Of a stretch of DNA of 64,000 bases, positions 15,805-26,077 are shown in pieces. The translations under genes were made by a program, and so were the position numbers. The stretch is from Natrinema marinum (GTDB lineage Archaea; Halobacteriota; Halobacteria; Halobacteriales; Natrialbaceae). Position 1 is the first letter of the stretch; every line of letters begins with the position of its first letter. The notes below the pieces were generated by a model. The model was given only the letters and a program-made list of their open reading frames with translations, had not been told where the DNA came from and made no database searches. The stretch spans positions 248,001 to 312,000 of the forward strand of contig NZ_CP100763.1 of NCBI RefSeq assembly GCF_024296685.1. Reading direction: 5' to 3'.

Positions 15805-18021
15805 ATGAGCCTCGAGGGAGCCGAGGAGTCGGTGCTGCGGCGCCGGGAGTACGAGTCGCTTCTCGACGCCGCCGAGACCTACCGCGAGGCGCTGGTCGTC
15901 CGTCTCTGCGGGGATGTGGGGCTTCGGCCGGCCGAACTGACGCGGCTGACGGTCGACGACATCGAGCAGGTGCGGATCGACCCGCCGCGGTATCTGGTTC
16001 GGGTGCCGGGCGGCGACGAAGGACGCGACCGAACCGCGTACCTGCCCACCCGCGTCGAACGCGAACTCCGGCGGTACGCCCGCAGCAACGATCTCTCGCC
16101 CGAGGATCGAGTCTTCTCGGTCACGGCCCGCCGACTCCAGATGCTCGTCGCTGGCGTCGCCGACCGGGCGAGCGACCTGTTCGACGACCCGTCTCTAGCG
16201 GACGCCTCGACGAGCGATCTCCGGCGATATTTCGCTCACACGGCCCTGGTCGATCACGACATCAATCCCCGCGTCGTCAAGGCCGCGGGCGGCTGGCGCA
16301 GCTTCGAAGCGCTCGAGGCCTACCTGCCCGAGCCGACCGACACCGAGCTCGTCGATGCCTTCGACGCCGTCGAGCGGCCGTCGGGCGCCCACCCCGGGGA
16401 GTCCCGGTCCGGTCCCGCGGTGAGCGACGACAGCGTCGTTCGACTCCTGTTGGCTGCCAGCGACCGATACGCGCTCGTGCGCCTCGACGCGGACGGCTAC
16501 GTCGAGCGCTGGAACCGCAGCGCAGCCGCACTGTTTGGCTACCGGGCCAGCCAGATCGTCGGCACGCACGTCTCGACGTTCTACACCGACGACGCCATCG
16601 AGGTTGGGGAGCCCGAACGGACGCTCTCGGCGGCCATAGAGGAGTCCGGCGCCGAAACCGAGGGCTGGCGCGTCCACGAGGACGGCTCGCGGTTTCGCGC
16701 GACGGAGGTCGTCTCGCCGCTGCGCGACGACCAGGGCCGCCACCGCGGCTTTGCCGTCTTCGTCCGCGACGCGACGGCCGCCTACGAGGACCTCGAGGCC
16801 GCCCGCGAGCGTCGGGACGAACTCGAGGGGTTGTACACCGTCGCCAATCGACACCGGGCCGTCACCCACGCGTTGCTCGACTCGACCGATCACGAGGAGG
16901 TCGAAACGGCGACCTGTACGACGCTGACGGACGGAACCGCCTACGACGCCGCCTGGATCGACCGGGCGACGGTCGGGGATCGCCGCCGGGAGCAGCGCGC
17001 GGCCAGCGGCATCGAATCTGGGGAAGTCGGCCGGCTCCTCCCAGAAGAGTGGCGCGAGGACGAGCCGACCGCAGACCGGCCGGCGTTGGACGCCGAGACC
17101 GACCTGCGCGAGCGGACGGTGACCGTCGCGGACGACGTCTCGGGGGCGGTCGACGGCGACGCGTTCGCGGGCGCTGTCGGGAGGGTGCCCCTCGCTTACG
17201 GGGACACCGTCTACGGGACGCTCTCGGTCGCGACCGAGCGGCCGGGCGCGTTCGCCGAGGACGAACGCGAGTGGCTGGCGACGATCGGCCGTCAGGTCGG
17301 CTACGCCATCGCCGCTGTCCGCCGGCGGAACCTCCTGCTGTCGGACCGGGTGACCGAACTCGAGGTCACCTGTCGCGACGCCGGGTCGTTCTTCGTCGAC
17401 GCCTCGCGGCGGCTGGACTGCCGGTTCGAACTCGACTCGTTGGTGCCGCTCGGAGAGGGGACCCAGCTGTACTACGTCCGCCTCGAGGGGGCGTCGCCGG
17501 CCGACGTCTTCGACCTCGCCGAGGACGATCCCGGAATCGACGACTGCCGGCTGGTCGAGACCGGCGAAGAGGGCTGGCGCGTGGAGTTCGTCATCGAGGG
17601 CTCTTGCCCGGTCGTCACGCTCACCGAGTACGGCGTCACCGTCCGCGAGGCGGCCTTCGAGGTCGGGACGGCGACGATCACCGGCGACTGCGCGGCCGAC
17701 GCCGACCTCCGGACGATCGTCGACGGCCTGCGCACCGCGTTCCCCGACTCCGAACTGGTGGGCAAACGCGAGGCCGAACGGGCCGTCCAGACGGCCCGCG
17801 AGTTCCGGGAGGGGCTCGAGGATCGACTTACCGATCGCCAGGAGGCGGCGCTTCGGGCGGCCTACTTCGGCGGTTACTACGACTGGCCTCGAGAGAGCAC
17901 GGCCGAGGAGGTCGCCGACGCGATGGGGGTCTCGTCGCCGACGCTGCACAACCACCTGCGGAAGGGCCAACACGAGTTGCTCCGGACGTTCTTCGACGAA
18001 CCGGACGGGAGCTCGCAGTGA
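15805..18021 (+). CDS. Bat-type regulator: recombinase-like domain, PAS, GAF, Bat sensor, HTH_10
   Basis: A 738-residue cytoplasmic sensor-regulator. Residues 10-175 resemble the catalytic domain of tyrosine recombinases: GLRPAEL with Arg41, SDLRRYFAHT with Arg140, GGW at 162-164 and Tyr173; the usual box-II His is Ser137 and no beta-hairpin Lys is seen. Residues about 215-335 are a PAS domain (DADGYVERWNRSAAALFGY), 340-510 a GAF-like region, and 515-670 the bacterio-opsin-activator sensor region. Residues about 680-738 are an HTH_10 domain (LTDRQEAALRAAYFGGYYDWPR). Its place between two acs genes suggests control of acetate metabolism, by redox, light or metabolite sensing through PAS/GAF. 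The ATG at 15805 fits the TATA box. Confidence 0.82.
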   Translation: MSLEGAEESVLRRREYESLLDAAETYREALVVRLCGDVGLRPAELTRLTVDDIEQVRIDPPRYLVRVPGGDEGRDRTAYLPTRVERELRRYARSNDLSPEDRVFSVTARRLQMLVAGVADRASDLFDDPSLADASTSDLRRYFAHTALVDHDINPRVVKAAGGWRSFEALEAYLPEPTDTELVDAFDAVERPSGAHPGESRSGPAVSDDSVVRLLLAASDRYALVRLDADGYVERWNRSAAALFGYRASQIVGTHVSTFYTDDAIEVGEPERTLSAAIEESGAETEGWRVHEDGSRFRATEVVSPLRDDQGRHRGFAVFVRDATAAYEDLEAARERRDELEGLYTVANRHRAVTHALLDSTDHEEVETATCTTLTDGTAYDAAWIDRATVGDRRREQRAASGIESGEVGRLLPEEWREDEPTADRPALDAETDLRERTVTVADDVSGAVDGDAFAGAVGRVPLAYGDTVYGTLSVATERPGAFAEDEREWLATIGRQVGYAIAAVRRRNLLLSDRVTELEVTCRDAGSFFVDASRRLDCRFELDSLVPLGEGTQLYYVRLEGASPADVFDLAEDDPGIDDCRLVETGEEGWRVEFVIEGSCPVVTLTEYGVTVREAAFEVGTATITGDCAADADLRTIVDGLRTAFPDSELVGKREAERAVQTAREFREGLEDRLTDRQEAALRAAYFGGYYDWPRESTAEEVADAMGVSSPTLHNHLRKGQHELLRTFFDEPDGSSQ

Positions 18022-18329
18022 ACCAGTCTCGTCGCGCGCGGGCGAATGCACTGTATCTGGCGGGCACCCCATCTCTCGGTCGGCGACCTGTTCGGTACTA
18101 AGCTTCTAGATGTCCGTGCCGAATATGTGGGCCGATACACACATTCCTCCGTCGGTCTTCGAGCAGCGATTCGTCGCGCCGCCGATTTTCCCCGCGAGTG
18201 ACGGTCGCCGCCCGTCTATCAGGACCTAATATGGTCAATATTCCCTATGTTTTCCTCCGAGAATGGGGTCGATTTTGTACAGCTAGAGGCCGGCTTTACT
18301 ATGATAGTTGATGACTGGGTGAGTGTACC
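18022..18329. other. Intergenic region upstream of acs copy 2, with two palindromes
   Basis: No gene is seen here. Two inverted repeats stand out: GAATATGTG (18121-18129) with CACACATTC (18138-18146), one mismatch and an 8-nt spacer; and AATAT (18228-18232) with ATATT (18238-18242), a 5-nt spacer. They lie upstream of the acs promoter and are candidate regulator sites. Confidence 0.45.
18294..18303 (+). promoter_or_regulatory. TATA-like box of acs copy 2
   Basis: CTTTACTATG is centred about 32 nt before the ATG at 18330, which suits a very short leader. Confidence 0.45.
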
Positions 18330-20309
<1,980 letters not shown>

Positions 20310-20363
20310 CTACCGTTCGATTTTCGAACACGAACGCGACGAAAACACACGATTCACGAACAT

Positions 20364-20807
20364 ATGGCAGACAATCACAGCCACGATTCGACCGACGAAC
20401 AGGTCGCAACGGACGGTGGGGTGGCCGGACAGCCCGGTCAGGCTCACCGAAACACTGACTACCTCAGCTCGGAGGTAAACCTGCTGAACCCGAGTACGAC
20501 GTTCATGCGCGATCATCTGCGCATCGTTTGGACCGGGTTCGCCATCTGGTTCGTCATCGTCTTCGGGCCAGTGACGCTGACGCGGCTCGCGCCCGGCGTA
20601 ATGACGACGGAGCTACCGGTGATCGGCTTCCCGCTGCACTACTTCCTGGTGGCCTTCGTCGCCCCGACCGGCGCGCTGATCCTCTCGTTCTGGTACGCTC
20701 GCAAGCGCGACGCGTTAGACGACAAGTACGGCATCGAACATCGGACGGTCGAGGAGGCCGGTCGCGGCGGGGACGCCGCGGCGACTGACGGAGGGGTCGA
20801 CGAATGA
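20364..20807 (+). CDS. DUF4212-type small subunit of a solute:sodium symporter
   Basis: This 147-residue protein has two membrane helices, at about residues 52-75 (IVWTGFAIWFVIVFGPV) and 90-112, followed by FWYARKRDALDDKYG, the conserved end of the DUF4212 family. Members of this family are encoded directly before a solute:sodium symporter and act as its small subunit. The N-terminal 45 residues are hydrophilic. It overlaps the symporter gene by 4 nt. Confidence 0.88.
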   Translation: MADNHSHDSTDEQVATDGGVAGQPGQAHRNTDYLSSEVNLLNPSTTFMRDHLRIVWTGFAIWFVIVFGPVTLTRLAPGVMTTELPVIGFPLHYFLVAFVAPTGALILSFWYARKRDALDDKYGIEHRTVEEAGRGGDAAATDGGVDE

Positions 20808-22486
20808 CGGGCGCTGCCGGAGTCGTCCTCCAGAGCGGGCTCCTCCCCGAGGGGCTGAACGTCTCGTTCAAGCTCGGCCCGGCCATTCTGGTCCTCTCGA
20901 TGCTGCTGTTGTTCCTCGCGATCGGATTCGTCTTCCGCGTGGCCGATACCGAGGACATGTGGGTCGCCGGCCGATCCATCGGGAACGTCGAGAACGGGAT
21001 GGCGATCGGTGCCAACTGGATGTCGGCGGCGTCCTATCTCGGAATGGCTGCGCTGATCGCGCTGTCGGGCTTCTACGGCCTGGCGTTCGTCGTCGGCTGG
21101 ACGACGGGCTATTTCATCCTCCTGATCTTCATGGCCGCACAGCTGCGCCGGTTCGGCAAGTACACCGCGCCGGACTTCGTCGGCGATCGATTCAACTCCG
21201 ACGCCGCACGCGCGATCGCGGCGATCACGACGTTCCTCATCGGGTTCGTCTACTCGATCGGTCAGGCCCGCGGGATGGGCCTGGTCGGGCTCTACATCTT
21301 CGGTGACATCGGCCTGCCGGGCCTGACCGGCTACCAGTCGATGGTCGTCTTCATGATGGCCATCACGGTCGGCTATCTGACCATCTCGGGGATGCTGGGT
21401 GCGACCAAGAACATGGCCGTCCAGTACGTCATCCTCATCGCTGCGTTCATCCTCGGCCTCTACGTCGTCGGCTTCACGCAGGGGTACTCGACGGTGCTTC
21501 CCCAGCTCGAGTACGGGGCGCTGATCAACCAGCTCGGTGCTGAGTTCAGCGAGCCCTTCTCGAGCGGCAGCTACTACTTATGGATCGCGACGTGTTTCTC
21601 ACTGATCGTCGGAACTTGCGGGCTCCCGCACGTGTTAGTTCGGTTCTACACCGTCGAGAGCGAGCGGACGGCCCGCTGGTCGACGGTGTGGGGCCTGTTC
21701 TTCATCTGCCTGCTGTACTGGAGCGCGCCCGCGTTCGCCGCGTTCGGGACCGACCTCTTCGCGGAGAACGTCGGACCGGTCTACGGCGACCCCGGAATGA
21801 GCAGCGCTGCAGGTGACGTTATCGTCGTGCTGGCCGCACAGCTCGCGGAACTGCCCCAGTGGTTCGTCGGCCTCGTCGCGGCGGGCGGGATCGCCGCGGC
21901 GATCGCGACGGTCGCCGGCCTGTTCATCGCGGGCTCGTCGGCCATCTCCCACGACATCTACACGAACATCATCAACCCCGACGCGACCCAGCGCCAGCAG
22001 GTGCTGGTCGGTCGCCTGAGCATCGTCGCGCTCGGCGTCCTGACGACGGCCGCCGCGCTCAACCCCGCGGCACCGATCGCGGCGCTCGTCTCGTACGCGT
22101 TCTCGCTCGCGGGTGCCGTGTTGTTCCCGATGTTCTTCCTCGGCATGTGGTGGGAGAACACGAACCGCGAGGGCGCACTCGCCGGCATGCTCACCGGGCT
22201 GACCATCTGGACGATTCCGATGATCAACGAGGTGCTGCCGACGTACACGGGCGGCGGAGAACCGTACGTGCCGGTGCTGGCACAGTGGGTGCCCGCGATC
22301 GGCTCCGCGCTGATCGCGGTCCCGGTCGTGTTCGCCGTCACCATCGTCGTCTCGATGGTGACCGACGAACCCGATATGGAGACCAAGCGGATCGTCCGCC
22401 AGTGTCACAGCCCCGAACCGATGAGTCGCCAGCAGACCGCCGAAGACGTCGCCACCGACGGGGGCCAGACCCCCGCGGACGACTAA
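20804..22486 (+). CDS. Sodium:solute symporter (acetate/ActP-like)
   Basis: The 560-residue protein has about 13 membrane segments and the SSS-family pattern AGRSIGNVENGMAIGANWMSAASYLG in the first core helix, GYFILLIFMAAQLRRFGKYTAPDFVGDRF, and GLPHVLVRFYTV. These are closest to the ActP/VC_2705 acetate permease branch. The DUF4212 partner and the neighbouring acs genes support a short monocarboxylate such as acetate as substrate, although lactate or propionate is possible. It ends 3 nt before a Usp gene. Confidence 0.87.
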   Translation: MTGAAGVVLQSGLLPEGLNVSFKLGPAILVLSMLLLFLAIGFVFRVADTEDMWVAGRSIGNVENGMAIGANWMSAASYLGMAALIALSGFYGLAFVVGWTTGYFILLIFMAAQLRRFGKYTAPDFVGDRFNSDAARAIAAITTFLIGFVYSIGQARGMGLVGLYIFGDIGLPGLTGYQSMVVFMMAITVGYLTISGMLGATKNMAVQYVILIAAFILGLYVVGFTQGYSTVLPQLEYGALINQLGAEFSEPFSSGSYYLWIATCFSLIVGTCGLPHVLVRFYTVESERTARWSTVWGLFFICLLYWSAPAFAAFGTDLFAENVGPVYGDPGMSSAAGDVIVVLAAQLAELPQWFVGLVAAGGIAAAIATVAGLFIAGSSAISHDIYTNIINPDATQRQQVLVGRLSIVALGVLTTAAALNPAAPIAALVSYAFSLAGAVLFPMFFLGMWWENTNREGALAGMLTGLTIWTIPMINEVLPTYTGGGEPYVPVLAQWVPAIGSALIAVPVVFAVTIVVSMVTDEPDMETKRIVRQCHSPEPMSRQQTAEDVATDGGQTPADD

Positions 22487-22489
22487 CCC

Positions 22490-22951
22490 ATGTACGAACG
22501 CATCCTCGTTCCCACGGACGGTAGCGGTACGGCCGAATCAGCCGTCGATCACGCGCTCGACCTCGCCGAGAAGTACGAGGCCGAGGTCCACGCGCTGTAC
22601 GTGATCGACACCGACTCGATGAGTCTCAGCCTCGGTGCTGAACAACTCGATCGCATCGAGCAGGGCCAGTACGGCGAGATGGAGGAGGTCCGAGAGCGCG
22701 CCGACCGCGCGACCGGCCACGTCGCCGACCGCGCTCGAGACCGCGGCCTCGAGACCGTCGAGCACGTCTCGGCCGGCAGGCCCCACTCGCTGATCGCGGA
22801 CTACATCGAGGACAACGATATCGACCTCGTCGTGATGGGGTCGCACGGCCGCTCGGGCATCCGCCGAGCGCTGCTCGGCAGCGTCACCGAGCGGACGCTC
22901 CGGTCGACCCACGTACCCGTGTTGGTTGTCGACATCGACAAAAGCGAGTAG
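22490..22951 (+). CDS. Universal stress protein (UspA family)
   Basis: The 153-residue protein has MYERILVPTDGSGTAES at the start and the complete ATP-binding motif GSHGRSGIRRALLGSVTERTLR near the end. It begins 3 nt after the symporter stop, so it belongs to the acetate uptake transcript. Usp proteins often follow symporter genes in haloarchaea; the link is functional inference. Confidence 0.92.
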   Translation: MYERILVPTDGSGTAESAVDHALDLAEKYEAEVHALYVIDTDSMSLSLGAEQLDRIEQGQYGEMEEVRERADRATGHVADRARDRGLETVEHVSAGRPHSLIADYIEDNDIDLVVMGSHGRSGIRRALLGSVTERTLRSTHVPVLVVDIDKSE

Positions 22952-23047
22952 CGATCGTAGACTACGGTGATTTTTTGCGACGATGCGCCCGTTTCGGGTA
23001 GCGAAAGCGCCGTCCGCCGAGCGCGAGCGGAACGCCGATCGGCCCGA

Positions 23048-23266
23048 CTACTTCTGCTGGGCGGTCGCGAGCTTGAAACTCCAGATAAGGCCGAAGTAGG
23101 CGGCGATCCCCGCGAGCATGAACATGTAGTACGCCCACGTCGGGCCGTCCAGAACGCGGAAGACCAGATCGACCCCGGTCACCCAGACGACCGCGAACGC
23201 CAGATCCGTCAGTATCCCCCACCGCTCTTCGCGCGCCGTCTGCAGCCACTCGCGAATCCCGGTCAT
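23048..23266 (-). CDS. Small membrane protein, two helices
   Basis: A 72-residue protein with two hydrophobic segments (about residues 19-38 and 45-65) and a short basic N-terminus (REWLQTAREERWG). It is probably an integral membrane protein of a conserved haloarchaeal type. I recognise no family or function. It is convergent with the Usp gene and lies 111 bp from the cupin gene on the same strand. Confidence 0.65.
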   Translation of the reverse strand: MTGIREWLQTAREERWGILTDLAFAVVWVTGVDLVFRVLDGPTWAYYMFMLAGIAAYFGLIWSFKLATAQQK

Positions 23267-23377
23267 CGCCCCGTCACCCGGCTCCTGTGATCGACCATAG
23301 TGTGACCGTTTCGCAGGGTCCCGAAAAAGCCTATCGGAGGGGCGGCGCAGACGGCTCCTCGAGGGTTCGATACCCCG

Positions 23378-23854
23378 TCACTCGTCCCAGTAGCTCGTCT
23401 CGTCGTCGATGTTGTAGTAGCCGTGGAACGAGCGCTCGTCGCGGCCGCCCGGCGGCGAGCCGACGAAGACGCCGAATTTCTCCATTTCGGGGTAAATCGT
23501 CACGTCCGGCTCGTTCATCGTCGAGATCGCGAGATATCTGAGCGTCTCCTCGCCGTCGTTGACGAGTCGGTGACCGCCGCTTTCGTCGGCCGGCAGGGTG
23601 ACGAAATCGCCCGCAGTCAGGGGCTCGAGGCCCTCCTCAGTCCGGAGTTGGCCGTCGCCGGCCAGCACGTAAATCGCCTCCTCGTTGGCCGTGTGGTAGT
23701 GGTAGGGCCACGAGCGCCGCCCCGGCGGGAGTTCGTAGAGGCTACAGCCGAGGTCATCGGCGTCGACGGCGCTCGAGAGCTCTTTCCGGCGGAACATCGT
23801 CTCCTCGCGTTCGTACGCTTTCCAGTCGATCGCGGACTCGTTTACTTTCTTCAT
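23378..23854 (-). CDS. Cupin-domain protein
   Basis: The 158-residue protein has both cupin motifs: HYHTANEEAIYVLAGDG (motif 1, two His and a Glu) and GDFVTLPADESGGHRLVN (motif 2, His). It is a single-domain metal-binding beta-barrel; members bind or modify small sugars or other ligands, and no substrate is evident. The ATG at 23854 is chosen over a GTG at 23866 because a TATA-like AATACTAAATC lies about 28 nt upstream of it. The last 30 residues (DERSFHGYYN...) are an acidic and aromatic tail. Confidence 0.82.
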   Translation of the reverse strand: MKKVNESAIDWKAYEREETMFRRKELSSAVDADDLGCSLYELPPGRRSWPYHYHTANEEAIYVLAGDGQLRTEEGLEPLTAGDFVTLPADESGGHRLVNDGEETLRYLAISTMNEPDVTIYPEMEKFGVFVGSPPGGRDERSFHGYYNIDDETSYWDE

Positions 23855-23876
23855 ACACCCGTTCACTCTCGTCAGG

Positions 23877-23887
23877 GATTTAGTATT
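23877..23887 (-). promoter_or_regulatory. TATA box of the cupin gene
   Basis: On the minus strand AATACTAAATC is centred about 28 nt before the ATG at 23854. It decides that start over the GTG at 23866. Confidence 0.5.
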
Positions 23888-23975
23888 CCGCGGCAGTTTC
23901 GATAGATCCGGCGTCGATCGGACGCGGCGTCCGAAGTACGCAGAACAGATCGAATGTACACTGACACGTTAGAAC

Positions 23976-23984
23976 TATTTTATT
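23976..23984 (+). promoter_or_regulatory. TATA box of the lipoprotein gene
   Basis: TATTTTATT lies about 24 nt before the ATG at 24004. It is one of the strongest AT-rich boxes in the window. Confidence 0.5.
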
Positions 23985-24003
23985 CGCGGCCGGAACCATC
24001 CTT

Positions 24004-24690
24004 ATGAACCGCCGATCGATTCTTACCACTGCTGGAATCACGTTCGGTTCCGCTACTGCCGGTTGTCTCGAGTCGTCCGAATCGGACCGTCGAGACGCAG
24101 CGTGTTCGCATATGCCGGCTACTGGCGACCAACTGCAATACGAGACGGCGATTCTCCGTCACGACTACGTCCCCCTCGTCGTCGGTGGCGAGTTCGTCGA
24201 TGGTGCGAAAACCGAGGAGACGACACCGTTTGTGCTCGTTTCGACGGAAGCAGACATCGAGACACGCCTCCGATTGGATGCGCTTGACGAGACTGATGCC
24301 GACCACGCGACGGTTCGGTCGTTCATCGCGGAGACGGACTTCGAAACGGAGACGCTTCTCGTCTGGCAAACGAGTACCGCGAGCACCGGCTATCAAATCG
24401 AAATCGTCGGCGTCACACGACCAGCGAGCAGATCGGTCCACGCGTACACGTGTCGCTATCACAACGGTGGGGCGAACGGAACGGTCATGACACCGTACAA
24501 TATCGCGATCCGAGTAGCCGTTCCACGGCAACCGAACAGAGCGGAACTGACCGTTCGAAGCGGAGGAGCCGCTGGAACCGACCACGACACCGCGACGTTT
24601 GTCGATTATCGTGACAGAGACGAGAACGGGGGTAGACTACACAGGAGCGGCGAATCCCGAACTGATCAAGTCGAAAACGAAACCCCCTAA
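24004..24690 (+). CDS. Tat-type lipoprotein of unknown function
   Basis: This 228-residue protein has a Tat lipoprotein signal: RRSILTTAGITFG and a lipobox TAGC (Cys21). The mature part is a predicted beta-rich domain with no family I recognise. It contains pairs of cysteines (CSHMP, YTCRYHNGG). The last 40 residues are charged. GC content is lower than in the neighbours, which suggests a younger or transferred gene. It is followed 24 bp later by the tRNA methyltransferase gene. Confidence 0.7.
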   Translation: MNRRSILTTAGITFGSATAGCLESSESDRRDAACSHMPATGDQLQYETAILRHDYVPLVVGGEFVDGAKTEETTPFVLVSTEADIETRLRLDALDETDADHATVRSFIAETDFETETLLVWQTSTASTGYQIEIVGVTRPASRSVHAYTCRYHNGGANGTVMTPYNIAIRVAVPRQPNRAELTVRSGGAAGTDHDTATFVDYRDRDENGGRLHRSGESRTDQVENETP

Positions 24691-24714
24691 CCCCGTCCGA
24701 GAGTGACTTCAGGC

Positions 24715-25269
24715 ATGCACGACGACAGCGAGGTCGCCGTCCTCCGGCTCGGTCACCGCCCCGGCCGGGACGACCGGATGACGACCCACGTCGGCCTGAC
24801 CGCGCGGGCACTGGGTGCCGACCGCGTCCTCTTTCCCGACAACGCCGGCCAATCGCTCGAGACGGTCGCGGACATCACCGACCGCTTCGGCGGCCCGTTC
24901 GAGGCCGAACTCACCGACTCGCCCCACGGAATCATCCGTAACTGGGAGGGACGGGTCGTCCACCTCACGATGTACGGCGAACGCGTTCAGGACGTAGAAG
25001 CTGAGATTCGGGGTGCGCATCTCGAGGACGGCGACCCCCTCTTGCTCGTCGTCGGCTCCGAGAAGGTCTCCTTCGACGTCTACGAGGAAGCCGACTGGAA
25101 CGTCGGCGTCACCAACCAGCCCCATTCCGAGGTCGCGGGGCTCGCGGTCTTTCTCGACCGCCTGTTCGAAGGGCGCGAACTCGAGCGGGAGTGGGCCGAC
25201 GCTGACCGGCGCGTAATTCCGATGGAGACGGGCAAGCGCGTCGAGTCGGCGGGCGACGGCGAGGAGTAA
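24715..25269 (+). CDS. tRNA (cytidine(56)-2'-O)-methyltransferase (aTrm56)
   Basis: The 184-residue protein fits the archaeal aTrm56 SPOUT methyltransferase: VAVLRLGHRPGRDDRMTTHVGLTARALGA at the start, HLTMYGERV in the middle and the knotted SAM-site strand LLLVVGSEKVSFDVYEEADWNVGVTNQPHSEVAGLAVFLD-type region. It places a 2'-O-methyl on C56 in the T-loop of tRNA. The ATG at 24715 is preferred over a GTG at 24703. Confidence 0.9.
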   Translation: MHDDSEVAVLRLGHRPGRDDRMTTHVGLTARALGADRVLFPDNAGQSLETVADITDRFGGPFEAELTDSPHGIIRNWEGRVVHLTMYGERVQDVEAEIRGAHLEDGDPLLLVVGSEKVSFDVYEEADWNVGVTNQPHSEVAGLAVFLDRLFEGRELEREWADADRRVIPMETGKRVESAGDGEE

Positions 25270-25297
25270 CGGCTCGAACGATTTCGGCGCGGCAGTC

Positions 25298-25954
25298 TTA
25301 GCCGGCCGGTCGAAACAGGCGAATCGGTCGGTACAGTCGGCGGCCGACCGCTCGAGCGATCCCGCCGGTCCCCATCTCGCGCTCGTCGATCGCGTAGCCG
25401 GTGCCGACCCGCTCGATCGGCCCCGACTCGCCGTGGAGCTCGAGCAGCCGTTCGAAATCGTCTTCCAGTAGTCCGGTCCGGTCGCAGAGTTCCGCTTTCG
25501 TGAGCGGCCGGTCGGCCTCGCGGAGTTCTGTGAGCAGCCACCGGTTGTGGAGTCCGGCGAGGTAGACCTCCCCTTCCGTCACGTCGTCCTCGCGGGCGGT
25601 CGTCGGGTCGTCACCCGCTGCCCGCCGCGCGTAGACGCCGTCGAGACAGAGCCAGCCGCCGACCGCAACGAACACCCACCCGAGCCAGCTACTCGCGCTT
25701 CGAAGGTGGACGACGCCGGCGACGACACAGAGCACGCCGAAGGCGAGTTCGGCGAGTCCCGGAGCCGAGTCGATATCGGACGCGCCGGACGCTGCGTCGG
25801 CGATCATCGGACCGACGACCACCGCGGAGACGACCGTGGCGATTTCGACCGGCTCGAGTCCGAACGCCGAGAGGACGACGCCGAGGAACGCGACGGCGGC
25901 GATGTCGCTCGCGTCGATCGATTTCCGGAGCCGCCCAGCGATCCGCTGAACCAT
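25298..25954 (-). CDS. Membrane protein with C-terminal winged-helix-like domain
   Basis: This 218-residue protein has about four hydrophobic segments in the first 110 residues. A cytoplasmic region follows, from about 120-190 (VYLAGLHNRWLLTELREADRPLTKAELCDRTGLLEDDFERLLELH), that looks like a winged helix. The C-terminus is basic. A membrane-anchored regulator is possible but unproven. A TATA-like ACGTTTAGTG lies about 29 nt before its ATG. It is divergent from the acyl-CoA ligase gene. Confidence 0.65.
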   Translation of the reverse strand: MVQRIAGRLRKSIDASDIAAVAFLGVVLSAFGLEPVEIATVVSAVVVGPMIADAASGASDIDSAPGLAELAFGVLCVVAGVVHLRSASSWLGWVFVAVGGWLCLDGVYARRAAGDDPTTAREDDVTEGEVYLAGLHNRWLLTELREADRPLTKAELCDRTGLLEDDFERLLELHGESGPIERVGTGYAIDEREMGTGGIARAVGRRLYRPIRLFRPAG

Positions 25955-26046
25955 TTCCTGGTCCTTTCACACGGACGACACTAAACGTACCGGTTCCCCG
26001 TCTCGAGCGAGTCGCGGCAAGCTATCCCGCCGCCGTCGGACGGAAG

Positions 26047-26054
26047 TTTTTACA
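26047..26054 (+). promoter_or_regulatory. TATA box of the acyl-CoA ligase
   Basis: TTTTTACA is centred about 28 nt before the ATG at 26078 and decides that start over the upstream ATG at 26054. Confidence 0.55.
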
Positions 26055-26077
26055 TGTGGCCTTCGGTATCACGATCC

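Noticed and set aside
15777-18101. A 774-codon Arg-rich frame overlapping the Bat-type gene
   Set aside because: Arg-rich alternative frames are typical of GC-rich haloarchaeal coding DNA; the other frame has PAS and HTH motifs.
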